Made by a program: the position numbers and the translations under genes
Part shown: positions 16,696 to 24,688 of the stretch, in pieces
Layout of the letters: every line of letters begins with the position of its first letter
Numbering within the stretch: position 1 is the first letter of the stretch
The notes under the pieces: generated by a model
The model's input: the letters and a program-made list of their open reading frames with translations, nothing else
Databases searched by the model: none
Told to the model about the DNA's origin: nothing
Assembly (NCBI GenBank): GCA_903872505.1
Contig: CAIQKV010000055.1
Span: 1-38,051, forward strand
Direction of reading: 5' to 3'
DNA from: an uncultured Opitutia bacterium
Lineage (GTDB): Bacteria > Verrucomicrobiota > Verrucomicrobiia > Opitutales > Opitutaceae
DNA: 38,051 nt

Positions 16696-16802
16696 GTAGG
16701 GCGGGTTGCCTTGTAGCCACGAGCGTGAGCGAGTGGATGAGATGTGGCCCCACTCGCTCACGCTCGTGGCTACAATGACAGGTGAGATCAGCGACCCCGC
16801 CC
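16696..16802. repeat. Nested palindromes: GTAGCC...GGCTAC stem inside a relic of the GTAGGGCGGG family
   Basis: A perfect 24-bp inverted repeat begins GTAGCCACGAGCGTGAGC (16713-16736) and is mirrored at 16750-16773 across a 13-base loop. It is flanked on the left by GTAGGGCGGGT (16696-16706) and on the right by GACCCCGCCC (16793-16802), which match the two arm ends of the palindromes at 13548 and 22396. This looks like one element inserted into another. Confidence 0.75.
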
Positions 16803-16873
16803 GACAAAATCACCACCTGCCCAAAACCCGCGGCCGCCTTTACAACGGGCCGTTCGCCGTGATGGTGTGGGCC

Positions 16874-17677
16874 ATGCCCGAGAACACACCGCCGAACCAT
16901 GCCGACACCGGCCTGGAGGTGCGCACCCATTTTGTGCGCAGCCGCCATGCGCTCGTGGCGCGCGCCGATTTCAGCGACCTGTTCGTGGACTACTACCTGC
17001 ACCTCGGCGCCCAGCGGATGCAGCCGTCGCCCGAGGCCGACGCGCGGTTCAAGCGCGCGCTGGCGGCCTTCGTCCTGCACTGCGCCTCCCGGCCGTGGAA
17101 CGAGCTGACGGCGTGGACGATCAATTTCCAGCAGCCGCCGATGAATCTGTTTCTCACGGGCGACAACTCGACCGGCGCGGTGGCCGGCCGGGTGTTCGAG
17201 GAGAACGTGAAGGAGCTGCCGGAGAACCTGTTTTACGCCGACGTCGTCCGCGGCGCGCAGCCGAAGCGGCGCAGCGCGGTGGCCTTCACCGGCGGCGATC
17301 CGCTGGTGGCGGTGGAGGAGTTCTACAAGCAGAGCGAGCAGCGCCTCGGGCGGTTTTTCCAGCTGGGCGAGGAGGAGTTCGCGCTGGTCACGGAGCATCC
17401 CGACTGCGACCTCGCGTGGCTGCGCGCGCTGACCGCGGAGCAGGTGGCGGACCTCAAGACCACCGAGACGCTGGCGCTGCTGGAGCGGCGGATCGTGCGC
17501 TGGCACTGCGGCTGCAACCAGCCGCGCATGATGGAGGTGCTGGCCCCCACGATGCGGCAGGACCCGGACGAACTGTTTGGCGACGAGCCCAAGCTCGAGA
17601 TCCGGTGCCCGCGCTGCGGCGCCCGCCACGCCATCACCCGCGAGGCGATGGAGGCGTACGTCGCCGAGACCGCCTGA
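16874..17677 (+). CDS. hslO: Hsp33 family redox-regulated chaperone
   Basis: Hsp33 is a cytoplasmic holdase switched on by oxidation of a zinc centre of four cysteines. The protein (267 residues) has a middle-to-C-terminal cluster HCGC (C212, C214) and CPRC (C245, C248), a CxC then CxxC arrangement separated by 30 residues as in Hsp33. The N-terminal domain DTGLEVRTHFVRSRHALVAR is Hsp33-like. The start is uncertain: the ATG at 16874 (MPENTPPN) is preferred, but ATGs at 16862 and 16775 are in frame, the latter inside a palindrome. pnuC starts four bases after the stop, so the two are co-transcribed. This makes a redox/NAD link plausible (inference). Confidence 0.82.
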   Translation: MPENTPPNHADTGLEVRTHFVRSRHALVARADFSDLFVDYYLHLGAQRMQPSPEADARFKRALAAFVLHCASRPWNELTAWTINFQQPPMNLFLTGDNSTGAVAGRVFEENVKELPENLFYADVVRGAQPKRRSAVAFTGGDPLVAVEEFYKQSEQRLGRFFQLGEEEFALVTEHPDCDLAWLRALTAEQVADLKTTETLALLERRIVRWHCGCNQPRMMEVLAPTMRQDPDELFGDEPKLEIRCPRCGARHAITREAMEAYVAETA

Positions 17678-17681
17678 CGCG

Positions 17682-18296
17682 ATGCCCGAGATCCTGCGCA
17701 ACATCTGGGCGGGCTTCACCACGGCGGAGCCCCTCGACCAGGCGAATCTCGCGCTGGGCGTGGTCGGCGTGTGGCTGATGATCCGGCGCAGCCTGTGGGC
17801 GTTCCCGGTCGGACTGGCGGCGGTGACGGTGCAGGGCGTGCTGTTTTACCGGACGCACTTCCCGGCGGACGCCACGCTGCAGATCTTCTATTTCGCGATG
17901 CTGGCGTGGGGCTGGCGGCACTGGGTGCGGGACCGCGGCGCGGCGCCGGAGCTGCCGGTTACGCGGCTGTCGGCGCGCGGCCGCGTCATCACGCTGCTGG
18001 CGGCGTCCGCGGCCACGGTGGGCTGGGCGCTGACGATCGGACCGTGGATGCACGCGGCGATGCCGTGGCGCGACGCGTTCATCGCGGCGTTCAGCGTGGC
18101 GGCGCAGCTGCTGCAGGTGCGGAAGAACATCGAGAACTGGCCGCTCTGGGTGGTGGTCAACCTCGTGGCGATCGCGTCGTATTGGAGCGCCGAGCTGGCC
18201 TTCACGTCGTTTTTATACGCCGTGTATCTCGGGCTGGCGCTGGTCGGCTGGCGGGAGTGGAACCGAGCGATGAAAGGAACCGCGGCCCATGCCTGA
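17682..18296 (+). CDS. pnuC: PnuC-type nicotinamide riboside transporter
   Basis: PnuC imports nicotinamide riboside by facilitated diffusion, trapped by downstream phosphorylation. The 204-residue protein has about seven hydrophobic segments and the family motif NIENWPLWVVVNLVA at ~148-162, followed by SYWS and FLYAVYLGLALVGW, as in PnuC. It follows Hsp33 by four bases. It is followed by a 220-base spacer holding a palindromic element and then a NadR-like kinase, the usual next step for trapping the riboside. The start ATG at 17682 begins MPEILRNIW. Substrate specificity is inferred from the kinase neighbour. Confidence 0.9.
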   Translation: MPEILRNIWAGFTTAEPLDQANLALGVVGVWLMIRRSLWAFPVGLAAVTVQGVLFYRTHFPADATLQIFYFAMLAWGWRHWVRDRGAAPELPVTRLSARGRVITLLAASAATVGWALTIGPWMHAAMPWRDAFIAAFSVAAQLLQVRKNIENWPLWVVVNLVAIASYWSAELAFTSFLYAVYLGLALVGWREWNRAMKGTAAHA

Positions 18297-18350
18297 GATG
18301 ATGCAACACGGGCGGACTGGAGTCCGTTCCCAAACCCTGGTCTCCCGACT

Positions 18351-18467
18351 GTCATTGCGAGGAGCACAGCGACGAAGCAATCCATCCGACATTTCTATTG
18401 GGCCCGGAGCATCGGGCCGATGGAACAGATGGATTGCCACGCCCTCCTGCGTCGGGCTCGCAATGAC
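18351..18467. repeat. GTCATTGCGAG palindrome, copy A, between pnuC and the kinase gene
   Basis: GTCATTGCGAG (18351-18361) pairs with CTCGCAATGAC (18457-18467), and an inner pair GCAATCCATC (18377-18386) matches GATGGATTGC (18428-18437). The element lies inside the pnuC-kinase spacer, so it may interrupt or attenuate transcription. A smaller hairpin CGGACT-GG-AGTCCG sits upstream at 18313-18326. A related element occurs at 21469-21554. Confidence 0.8.
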
Positions 18468-18515
18468 AAGACAGGGAAAGACAGCGCGTCCTGGCGATCG
18501 GTGCTTTTCAACTTC

Positions 18516-19064
18516 ATGAGTGCGACTCACCCCCAGCGCATCGTCATCTTCGGGACGGAGTCCACGGGCAAGACCACGCTGGCGCAGGCGCTGGCAACGC
18601 ATTTTGCAGAACCGTGGTCGCCGGAGTTTGTGCGCGAATTCTGGGAGCTGAAAGCGGGCAAGATCACGGCGGCCGACCTCGGCACCATCGCGCTCGGGCA
18701 GATGGCGAACGAGGAGCACGCGGCGGCGCAGGCGAAGCGCGCGGTGTTTTTGGACACGGACCTGCTGACCTGCACGATTTGGGACGACGTGCTGTTTCCC
18801 GGCGAGTGTCCGCCGTGGGTGCGGGCGGAGGCCGAGCAGCGCGCACAGGGCGTCGCGCTCTGGCTGCTCTGCGACACCGACATCCCCTTCGTGCCCGACC
18901 CCCAGCGCTGCTTTCCCGACGCCGCCAGCCGGTCCACGGGCCGTCAGCTCTGGCGCGACGCGCTGGAGAAACGCGGTTTCCCCTTCGTCGAAATTCGCGG
19001 CAACGGCGAGCAGCGCAACCGGCTGGCGATCGAGGCCGTCAACCGCTTGTTCGGGAAAGACTGA
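18516..19064 (+). CDS. NadR-like P-loop kinase (AAA_28), probable nicotinamide riboside kinase
   Basis: The 182-residue protein has a P-loop GTESTGKTT (13-21) at its N-terminus and the NadR C-terminal kinase pattern, including FLDTDLLTCTIW and the LLCDTDIPFVPDPQR segment. In NadR this domain phosphorylates nicotinamide riboside to NMN. Here the kinase stands alone, without the adenylyltransferase or DNA-binding domains of E. coli NadR. The neighbouring PnuC transporter supports a riboside-salvage role (inference). The start ATG at 18516 gives MSATHPQRIVIFG; the longer in-frame extension falls in the palindrome element and is not real. Confidence 0.85.
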   Translation: MSATHPQRIVIFGTESTGKTTLAQALATHFAEPWSPEFVREFWELKAGKITAADLGTIALGQMANEEHAAAQAKRAVFLDTDLLTCTIWDDVLFPGECPPWVRAEAEQRAQGVALWLLCDTDIPFVPDPQRCFPDAASRSTGRQLWRDALEKRGFPFVEIRGNGEQRNRLAIEAVNRLFGKD

Positions 19065-19140
19065 GCGCGTGGCGAGCCAGCTTTCAGGTTATGACCACCT
19101 GATAGTGCGCGAAGACTGAGAGATAAGTTCCGATACCTGA

Positions 19141-19566
19141 TCAGCCATTCTTCTTGGCGATTAACGTCTTCACGTCATCGAGGGAGACAGCAGGGCTAGC
19201 CTGAAGTCTGTCAGCATGTAATGGATAGATTGCGGAATCTTCAATCTTGAGAGGGTACTTCGGGAAAAATGCTAATGCTCGAAAGCTGGGATGCGCACCG
19301 TCATTCGGCTGGCCGCGCTCCTTCTCCGCCACACTGCCTTTGGAGACATTACCGTGCCGGGACAAAAGAAGATCAGTAACTTCCAGTCGGATTCTGGTCG
19401 GTTCATTGGAAACGGAAACAACGGCGACAACCTCCGACGTCTCCACGAGCTTTGAAAGCCTCTCGATCATCACCGGCTTCGGGATTGGTTGGAGTTCTGT
19501 CGCGCCGACGAACGTGGCTGTTGAAAGCCACACACCAAATAGAAGAAGTGTCGCGAATGCTTTCAT
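19141..19566 (-). CDS. Small exported protein of unknown function
   Basis: The 141-residue product starts with a signal peptide (MKAFATLLLFGVWLSTATFVGA) and continues with a mostly hydrophilic domain, ending ADRLQASPAVSLDDVKTLIAKKNG. I do not recognise a family. Base composition is AT-richer than the neighbours, and the gene is flanked by short non-coding stretches, suggesting recent acquisition (inference). The ATG at 19566 fits the signal peptide; an earlier in-frame ATG at 19596 is possible but gives a poorer N-terminus. The malic enzyme gene, on the same strand, ends about 90 bases upstream of its start. Confidence 0.6.
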   Translation of the reverse strand: MKAFATLLLFGVWLSTATFVGATELQPIPKPVMIERLSKLVETSEVVAVVSVSNEPTRIRLEVTDLLLSRHGNVSKGSVAEKERGQPNDGAHPSFRALAFFPKYPLKIEDSAIYPLHADRLQASPAVSLDDVKTLIAKKNG

Positions 19567-19655
19567 GCCTGTCGTCACAGGTAACACATCAATCAACGCA
19601 GGCGAGGCAGCAATTGCATGAACTGCAATCGAGCGAAGCTTTCAGCCAGAAAATC

Positions 19656-21299
19656 TCAGACGTAGCTGCGGTAGGTCGGGTCGTACATCTCGGCCTGGAC
19701 GCGGGCGGGGAGATCGTCGGGGCAGGGCTTGGGCGTGAGCTTGCGCGCGTAGGCGACCTTGGCCACGGCGACGGCGATGGCGGCGGAAACTTCGCGGATG
19801 CGCTGCAACTCGGGGAAGATCCGGCCGGTGGCGAGGTCCTGCTCGGTCACGAGGCTGGCGAGCACCTTGGCGGCGACGAAGAACATCTCGTCGGTCACGC
19901 GGCGCGACTGGCTGACGATGACGCCGAGGCCGACGCCCGGGAAGATGTAGGAATTGTTGCCCTGGCCGGGCTTGAACGTCCGGCCGTTGAGCGTGCAGTC
20001 CGGGAACGGGCTGCCGCTGGCGAAGACGGCGCGGCCGTCGGTCCAGGTGTAGGCCTGCTCCGCGGTGCACTCCGCCTTCGAGGTCGGGTTGGAGAGCGCG
20101 AAGATGACCGGGTTGGTATTTAGCTTTCCCATCAGGCGCACGATGGGCTCGGTGAAGGTCGCGGGCATGCCGGACACGCCGATGAGCATGGTGGGCTTGA
20201 GCGCCTCGACCGCCTCGAGCAGCGTGGTGCAGCCGGGCTGGTCGTGCGCGAAGAGCTTTTTGTGCTCGGCGAGATCCGTGCGACTCGCGACGACGAGTCC
20301 CTTCGAGTCCACGTACCAGCACTGGCGGCGGGCGGCCTTTTCGGCGATGCCCTCGGACTTGAGGGCCTCGACGATGAGTTCGCCGATGCCGATGCCGGCC
20401 TCGCCGGCGCCGAGGAAGAGGAAGCGCTGGTCGGCGAGCTTGCCCTTCGTGAGCCGCAGGGCCGAGTAGATGCCGGCGAGCGTGACGGCGGCGGTGCCCT
20501 GGATGTCGTCGTTGAACGTGCAAAGCTTGTCCCGGTATTGGCGGAGGAGCCGGAAGGCGTTGGAATTGCCGAAGTCCTCGAACTGGATGCAGGCGCGGGG
20601 AAAGACCTCCTGCACGGCGTCGACGAACTCCGCGATGAGCGCGTCGTAGGCCGGGCCGCGTTCGCGGGGCCGGGCGGTGCCGATGTAGTGCGGGTCCTTG
20701 AGGAAGGCGGCGTTGTCGGTGCCGACGTCGAGCATGACGGGCAGGCACTGGTCGGGGGCGACGCCGGCGCAGGCGGTGTAGAGCGAGAGCTTGCCGACGG
20801 GGATGCCCATGCCGTTGGAGCCGAGGTCGCCGAGGCCGAGGATGCGCTCGCCGTCGGTGACGACGATCATGCGCACGTCGCGGTGGGGCCAGTTCTGGAG
20901 CACCTGCTTCAGGCTGCCGCGGTAACGCAGGCTGAGGAAGAGGCCGCGCGGGCGGCGGAAGATCAGGGCGTAGCGCTGGCAGGCCAGACCGACGGTGGGC
21001 GTGTAGATGAGGGGCATCATCTCGGCGACGTGGTCGGTGACGAGGCGGTAGAACAGCGTCTCGTTCCGCTCCTGCAGCGAGACGAGGTAGATGTATTTCT
21101 CGAGGTCGGTGGGCTTGCGGCGGCAGGTCTCCAGCACGCGGGCGACCTGGGCCTCCAGGGTGGCGACGTGGGGCGGCACGAGGCCGCGCAGGCCGAGGGC
21201 GTCGCGCTCCGCCTCGGTGAAGGCGGTGCCCTTGTTGAGCAGGGGATCGTGGAGCAGGTCGGCGCCGCGTTTCCCGTGGAGATCTGGTTTCTGGTTCAT
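19656..21299 (-). CDS. maeA: NAD-dependent malic enzyme, large-subunit type
   Basis: The enzyme oxidatively decarboxylates malate to pyruvate and CO2, reducing NAD. The 547-residue protein has the large (eukaryote-like/SfcA) form with visible catalytic elements: IYTPTVG (Y99), VGKL (K170), FEDFGN (E241, D242), FNDDIQGTA (D264, D265) and the dinucleotide-binding GAGEAGIG (297-304). The choice of NAD over NADP is the usual SfcA-type assignment, not proven by the sequence. The ATG at 21299 gives MNQKPDLHGKRG; upstream in-frame residues are non-conserved. A palindrome element lies 170 bases upstream of the start. Confidence 0.95.
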   Translation of the reverse strand: MNQKPDLHGKRGADLLHDPLLNKGTAFTEAERDALGLRGLVPPHVATLEAQVARVLETCRRKPTDLEKYIYLVSLQERNETLFYRLVTDHVAEMMPLIYTPTVGLACQRYALIFRRPRGLFLSLRYRGSLKQVLQNWPHRDVRMIVVTDGERILGLGDLGSNGMGIPVGKLSLYTACAGVAPDQCLPVMLDVGTDNAAFLKDPHYIGTARPRERGPAYDALIAEFVDAVQEVFPRACIQFEDFGNSNAFRLLRQYRDKLCTFNDDIQGTAAVTLAGIYSALRLTKGKLADQRFLFLGAGEAGIGIGELIVEALKSEGIAEKAARRQCWYVDSKGLVVASRTDLAEHKKLFAHDQPGCTTLLEAVEALKPTMLIGVSGMPATFTEPIVRLMGKLNTNPVIFALSNPTSKAECTAEQAYTWTDGRAVFASGSPFPDCTLNGRTFKPGQGNNSYIFPGVGLGVIVSQSRRVTDEMFFVAAKVLASLVTEQDLATGRIFPELQRIREVSAAIAVAVAKVAYARKLTPKPCPDDLPARVQAEMYDPTYRSYV

Positions 21300-21468
21300 G
21301 GCAGTGATGGTTGGAGTGGCCCGGTGCGGGCCCTTGCTTGTCATGGAGCGTAGCGGCCGGCGGACGCGGCCAGAAGCCGGAAACCCCCGCCGCCGGCATT
21401 CATCACGGAACGGATGCCCGCACGCTGCGCATGCTAATAACAAGAAATGCGGACCGCGGGGTCAGGTG

Positions 21469-21554
21469 GTCATTGCGAGAAGCCCGGGTGCGGGCGACGA
21501 AGCAATCCATCCGAATGGATCGCCACGTCCGGCGGCGGCCGGACTCGCGATGAC
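21469..21554. repeat. GTCATTGCGAG palindrome, copy B
   Basis: GTCATTGCGAG (21469-21479) is mirrored by CTCGCGATGAC (21544-21554) with one mismatch, and GCAATCCAT (21502-21510) is matched by ATGGATCGC (21515-21523) with one mismatch. It is the same family as 18351-18467. It lies in the 281-base divergent spacer between malic enzyme and tcdA; I see nothing else convincing in that spacer. Confidence 0.8.
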
Positions 21555-21580
21555 AATGGGGGCGCGGCGTTAAATTTGGG

Positions 21581-22399
21581 ATGGCGCCGCGCGCGGTGCC
21601 GGCTACGAGTGCCGGCGTGAACGACGACTATCTCCAGCGCTTCGGCGGCATCGGCCGGCTGTTCGGCGCGGCGGCGCTGCCGCGGCTGGCGGCCGCGCAT
21701 GTGTGCGTCGTTGGCGTCGGGGGCGTGGGCTCGTGGACGGTCGAGGCGCTGGCCCGCAGCGGGATCGGCGCGCTGACGCTGGTGGACCTCGACGACGTGT
21801 GCGTGACCAACGTCAACCGGCAGCTGCCGGCGCTCGACGGGCAGATCGGGCGGCCGAAGGTCGCGGTGCTGGCCGAGCGCGTGGCGGCGATCAACCCGGC
21901 GTGCCGCGTCACGACGGTGCAGGAGTTTTTCACGGCGGCGTCGGCGGACCGGCTGCTGGCGGCGCCGTTCGACTACGTGGTGGACGCGATCGACCGCATG
22001 TCGAACAAGGCGCTGCTGATCGCGTCGGCCCGGGCGCGCGGCCGGCGGGTGCTGACGGTGGGCGTGGCGGGCGGCAAGCGCGACGCGACGCAGATCCAGG
22101 CCGGCGACCTCGGCGACGCGTTCAGCGACGAGCTGCTGCGCCAGGTGCGGAAGAAGCTGCGGCGCGACCACGGGTTCACGCACGGCACGACGAAGGGGAA
22201 GATGAAGTTCGACGTGCGCTGCGTGTGGTCCACGGAGCCGCCCATCTACCCGTGGGCGGACGGCACGTGCGCGGCGGTGCCGGAGCCGGGGAGCAACCTG
22301 GCGATGGACTGCGAGAGCGGGTTTGGCTCGGCGGTGTTCGTCACGGGCGCGTTCGGGCTCGTCGCCGCCGGCGAGGTGGTGCGGGAAATTGCCGAGTAG
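21581..22399 (+). CDS. tcdA: TcdA (CsdL) tRNA threonylcarbamoyladenosine dehydratase
   Basis: TcdA converts the t6A at tRNA position 37 to the cyclic ct6A form, using ATP. The 272-residue E1-like protein has the nucleotide-binding motif VVGVGGVGSWTVEALARSG, the TLVDLDDVCVTNVNRQ segment and a C-terminal stretch VRCVWSTEPP followed by AMDCESGFGSAVFVTGAFG, all typical of TcdA/CsdL. CsdE/CsdA-type genes are not adjacent, although sufE is three genes away. The start may be the ATG at 21581 or the GTG at 21617 (VNDDYLQRFGGIG), where conservation begins. The TAG stop is supplied by a GTAGGGCGGG palindrome. Confidence 0.92.
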   Translation: MAPRAVPATSAGVNDDYLQRFGGIGRLFGAAALPRLAAAHVCVVGVGGVGSWTVEALARSGIGALTLVDLDDVCVTNVNRQLPALDGQIGRPKVAVLAERVAAINPACRVTTVQEFFTAASADRLLAAPFDYVVDAIDRMSNKALLIASARARGRRVLTVGVAGGKRDATQIQAGDLGDAFSDELLRQVRKKLRRDHGFTHGTTKGKMKFDVRCVWSTEPPIYPWADGTCAAVPEPGSNLAMDCESGFGSAVFVTGAFGLVAAGEVVREIAE

Positions 22400-22458
22400 G
22401 GCGGGGTCTTTGACCCGCCTTGAGACGTTCTGAGGGCGGGTCGAAGTCCCCGCCCTAC
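22396..22458. repeat. GTAGGGCGGG palindrome, copy B, containing two stop codons
   Basis: The left arm GTAGGGCGGGGTCTTTGACC (from 22396) mirrors the right arm ending GTCCCCGCCCTAC (22458) with two mismatches. The TAG at 22397-22399 is the stop of tcdA and the CTA at 22455-22457 is the minus-strand stop of tatD. It is the same family as 13548-13608. Confidence 0.88.
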
Positions 22459-23297
22459 TTTCCGAAGAGGCGGAGGAAATTCCCCTCCACCTGGGCGGCG
22501 AGGGCCTCGAGCGCCACACCGCGCCATTCCGCGAGGGCGGCGTAGGTGGCGGCGAGGTTGGCCGGGTGGTTCACATGCGCACCGTCGGCGGCGGGTGGCA
22601 GGGTGAAAAGCTCGAGCGCGGCCGGCGCCCGGATCGACGGCGCATCAGTCTCGACGAGCAGCCGGTCGGCGGGCACGGCGGCATAGACCGCGCGCAGGCG
22701 GGCCTGGCGGGCGTCGGTGAAGCAGGCGTTGAAGGAAAAATACGCGCCGAGCTTGGCGAAGCCGGCGACCATCTCCGCGGGACCGCTGTAGCAGTGGAGG
22801 AGGAAGCCGCGGGCCGGGCGTGGTGCGGCGCGGAGCGTGTCGTGGAGCAGGCCCCACGCGTCGAGGCAATGGATGGACGCAGGCAGGTTGCGGTCGGCGG
22901 CGACGCCGAGCTGCCAGAGGAAGACCTCGGTTTGCTCCGCGATCGGCGCGATGCGCAGGCCGGCGAGGCGGGGGTCGTCGGGCTTCGCGCGGTCGGTCAT
23001 CCAGCGGTCGAGGCCGATCTCGCCGACGGCGGCGCGCGGGTCGGCATCGAGCCGGGCGAGCAGGTTTTTCTGCCAGGCGGGAGAGCGGTTGCCGGCGTCC
23101 CACGGGTGCACGCCGTAGCTCGGGAGCACGACGGGGTGCGCGGCGGCGAGCGCGGCGACGTCGGGCCAGTCGGCCTCGCTGGAGCCGTTGACGACGGCGC
23201 GGCGGACGCCGACGGCGGCCAGATCGGCGAAGACCTGCGGGTAGTGCGGCGCGAGCCAGGCGTCCTGCAGGTGGTTGTGGGCGTCGTAGAGGTTCAT
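22455..23297 (-). CDS. TatD family metal-dependent hydrolase
   Basis: The 280-residue protein has the TatD TIM-barrel metal motifs: YDAHNHLQD (first His pair), GEIGLDRW, SIHCLDAW, LLHCYSGP and ETDAP. These metal-dependent hydrolases have been described as DNases or quality-control nucleases; the substrate of this one is not known. The ATG at 23297 overlaps the sufE stop in an ATGA arrangement, so tatD is translationally coupled to sufE. The 53 upstream in-frame residues are the SufE region read in another frame. Its stop lies in the palindrome at 22396-22458. Confidence 0.9.
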   Translation of the reverse strand: MNLYDAHNHLQDAWLAPHYPQVFADLAAVGVRRAVVNGSSEADWPDVAALAAAHPVVLPSYGVHPWDAGNRSPAWQKNLLARLDADPRAAVGEIGLDRWMTDRAKPDDPRLAGLRIAPIAEQTEVFLWQLGVAADRNLPASIHCLDAWGLLHDTLRAAPRPARGFLLHCYSGPAEMVAGFAKLGAYFSFNACFTDARQARLRAVYAAVPADRLLVETDAPSIRAPAALELFTLPPAADGAHVNHPANLAATYAALAEWRGVALEALAAQVEGNFLRLFGK

Positions 23298-23707
23298 TGG
23301 TCCATGGCCGCGGCCAGCTCGCGGATGCGGGCGCGGACGGCGGCGAGGCCGTTGTGGCGGGTGGGCGAGAGGTTGCGCATCAGGCCGACGGCCTCGAGCG
23401 GGTCGGCGTTGCTGGCGGCGATCTCGGCGGGCGTGGCGCCGCTGAAGAACTCGCACAGGAAAGCCACGAGGCCCTTCACCAGCGGCCCGTCGGCGTCGCA
23501 GCGAAACTGGCAGCGGCCGTCGCGGAGTGCGCCGACGACCCAGACCTGGGAGATGCAGCCGTGCTCGCGGTGGGACTCGGTGCGATCGGACTCGGGCAGC
23601 GGCGCGAGACGCTTGGCGCGGTCCACCACGGCGCCGAGCCGCTCCTGCGGGTCCTCGATGATGGCGAGGTCGTCGACCAGCTGCTGCTGTTTTTCGGCGA
23701 GGGTCAC
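23294..23707 (-). CDS. sufE: SufE family Fe-S cluster assembly sulfur acceptor
   Basis: SufE accepts persulfide sulfur from SufS through a conserved cysteine and feeds iron-sulfur cluster assembly. The protein shows the family core LAEKQQQLVDDLAIIEDPQERL near its N-terminus, and the active cysteine in HGCISQVWV (C51 from the proposed start). The frame continues upstream without a stop but that stretch is the shadow of the divergent methyltransferase gene, so I place the start at the GTG at 23707 (VTLAEKQQQLV), giving 137 residues, a usual SufE length. The stop overlaps the tatD start. sufS/sufBCD are not in the window. Confidence 0.87.
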   Translation of the reverse strand: MTLAEKQQQLVDDLAIIEDPQERLGAVVDRAKRLAPLPESDRTESHREHGCISQVWVVGALRDGRCQFRCDADGPLVKGLVAFLCEFFSGATPAEIAASNADPLEAVGLMRNLSPTRHNGLAAVRARIRELAAAMDQ

Positions 23708-23794
23708 GCGGGCAACGTGAGCCGGGTGCGGCCCGGTTTCAACCCCGGGTCTTGCGTTTCGGAAGCCGCGCGCCACGTTGCGCGAAAATTCCCG

Positions 23795-24586
23795 ATGAAA
23801 CTCGACCCGATCCAGGCAGCCTCCGCGGCGCAGTTCGACAAGCAGAGCCAGCACTACGGCAAGGGACACGTCCTCGAGCAGACGGCGGACGTGGAAAGTG
23901 CGTTGAAACACATCCCGCTCCGGCCGGGCTGGCGGGCGCTGGACGTCGCGACGGGCGGCGGACACACGGGGTTGCTGCTGGCAGCGCGCGGCTGCGACGT
24001 GATGCTCGGTGATCTGTCGGCCAACATGCTGGAGCGGGCGGCGAAGTTGGGCGCGGAGCGCGGGTTGCACGTGGCGACACGGCAGTTTCCGGCGGAGGCG
24101 ATCCCGTTCAGTGCCGGGGAGTTCGACTTGGTGAGCTGTCGCGTGGCGCCACACCATTTCAGCAATCCGGAGGGTTTTGTGCGCGAGGCGGCGCGGGTCC
24201 TGAAGCCCGGGGGATATTTTTTGCTGATCGATCCGAGCATCGCGGATGGCCACCCGGAAGTGGAGGCGTGGCTCCATGACGTCGAGAAGTGGCGCGACCC
24301 GAGTCATCACCGAATCTGGAGCGAGGGCACATGGCAGCGCTGGTGCGCCACGGCGGGCCTGATGCTCGTGCACAGCGAATTGCAACCGATGAAGCAGCCG
24401 GATTTGGAATGGTATTTTACCGCGGCGGCGACGTCGCCGGAGAATCGCGCCAAGGTCCGTGAGGCGATCCGCACGGCGATGCCGGCGGTACGGGAATTCA
24501 TGCGGCTCGGCGAGGAGGACGGAAAGACCGTCTGGTGGTGGCAGCGTCTCGTGCTGGTGGCGCGCAAACCGGATCGGTCACACTGA
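23795..24586 (+). CDS. Class I SAM-dependent methyltransferase
   Basis: The 263-residue protein has the Methyltransf_11/UbiE-like pattern: motif I LDVATGGGHTGLLLA at ~50-64, the acidic loop LGDLSANMLERA, FPAEAIPFSAGEFDLVSCRVAPHHF and LKPGGYFLLID. The substrate cannot be told from the sequence; UbiE-like quinone or small-molecule methylation is possible. The start ATG at 23795 begins MKLDPIQAASAAQFD; the much longer upstream extension of this frame is antisense to sufE. The gene is divergent from sufE (87 bases between starts). An inverted repeat follows the stop. Confidence 0.85.
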   Translation: MKLDPIQAASAAQFDKQSQHYGKGHVLEQTADVESALKHIPLRPGWRALDVATGGGHTGLLLAARGCDVMLGDLSANMLERAAKLGAERGLHVATRQFPAEAIPFSAGEFDLVSCRVAPHHFSNPEGFVREAARVLKPGGYFLLIDPSIADGHPEVEAWLHDVEKWRDPSHHRIWSEGTWQRWCATAGLMLVHSELQPMKQPDLEWYFTAAATSPENRAKVREAIRTAMPAVREFMRLGEEDGKTVWWWQRLVLVARKPDRSH

Positions 24587-24603
24587 GCCAAGCCAGTTTT
24601 ATC

Positions 24604-24668
24604 TGGAACTCAGGAACGCGGGAAAAGAACAGATTGCAGTGAGCCGATTCCAGCGTTCCAGAGTTCCA
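24604..24668. terminator. Inverted repeat between convergent methyltransferase and NERD genes
   Basis: TGGAACTCAGGAACGC (24604-24619) mirrors GCGTTCCAGAGTTCCA (24653-24668) with one mismatch, across a 33-base loop. It lies 17 bases after the methyltransferase stop and 20 bases before the minus-strand NERD-gene stop. It could terminate both transcripts, but no T-run follows. Confidence 0.6.
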
Positions 24669-24688
24669 CATTCTCCGGTTCCGAGGCT

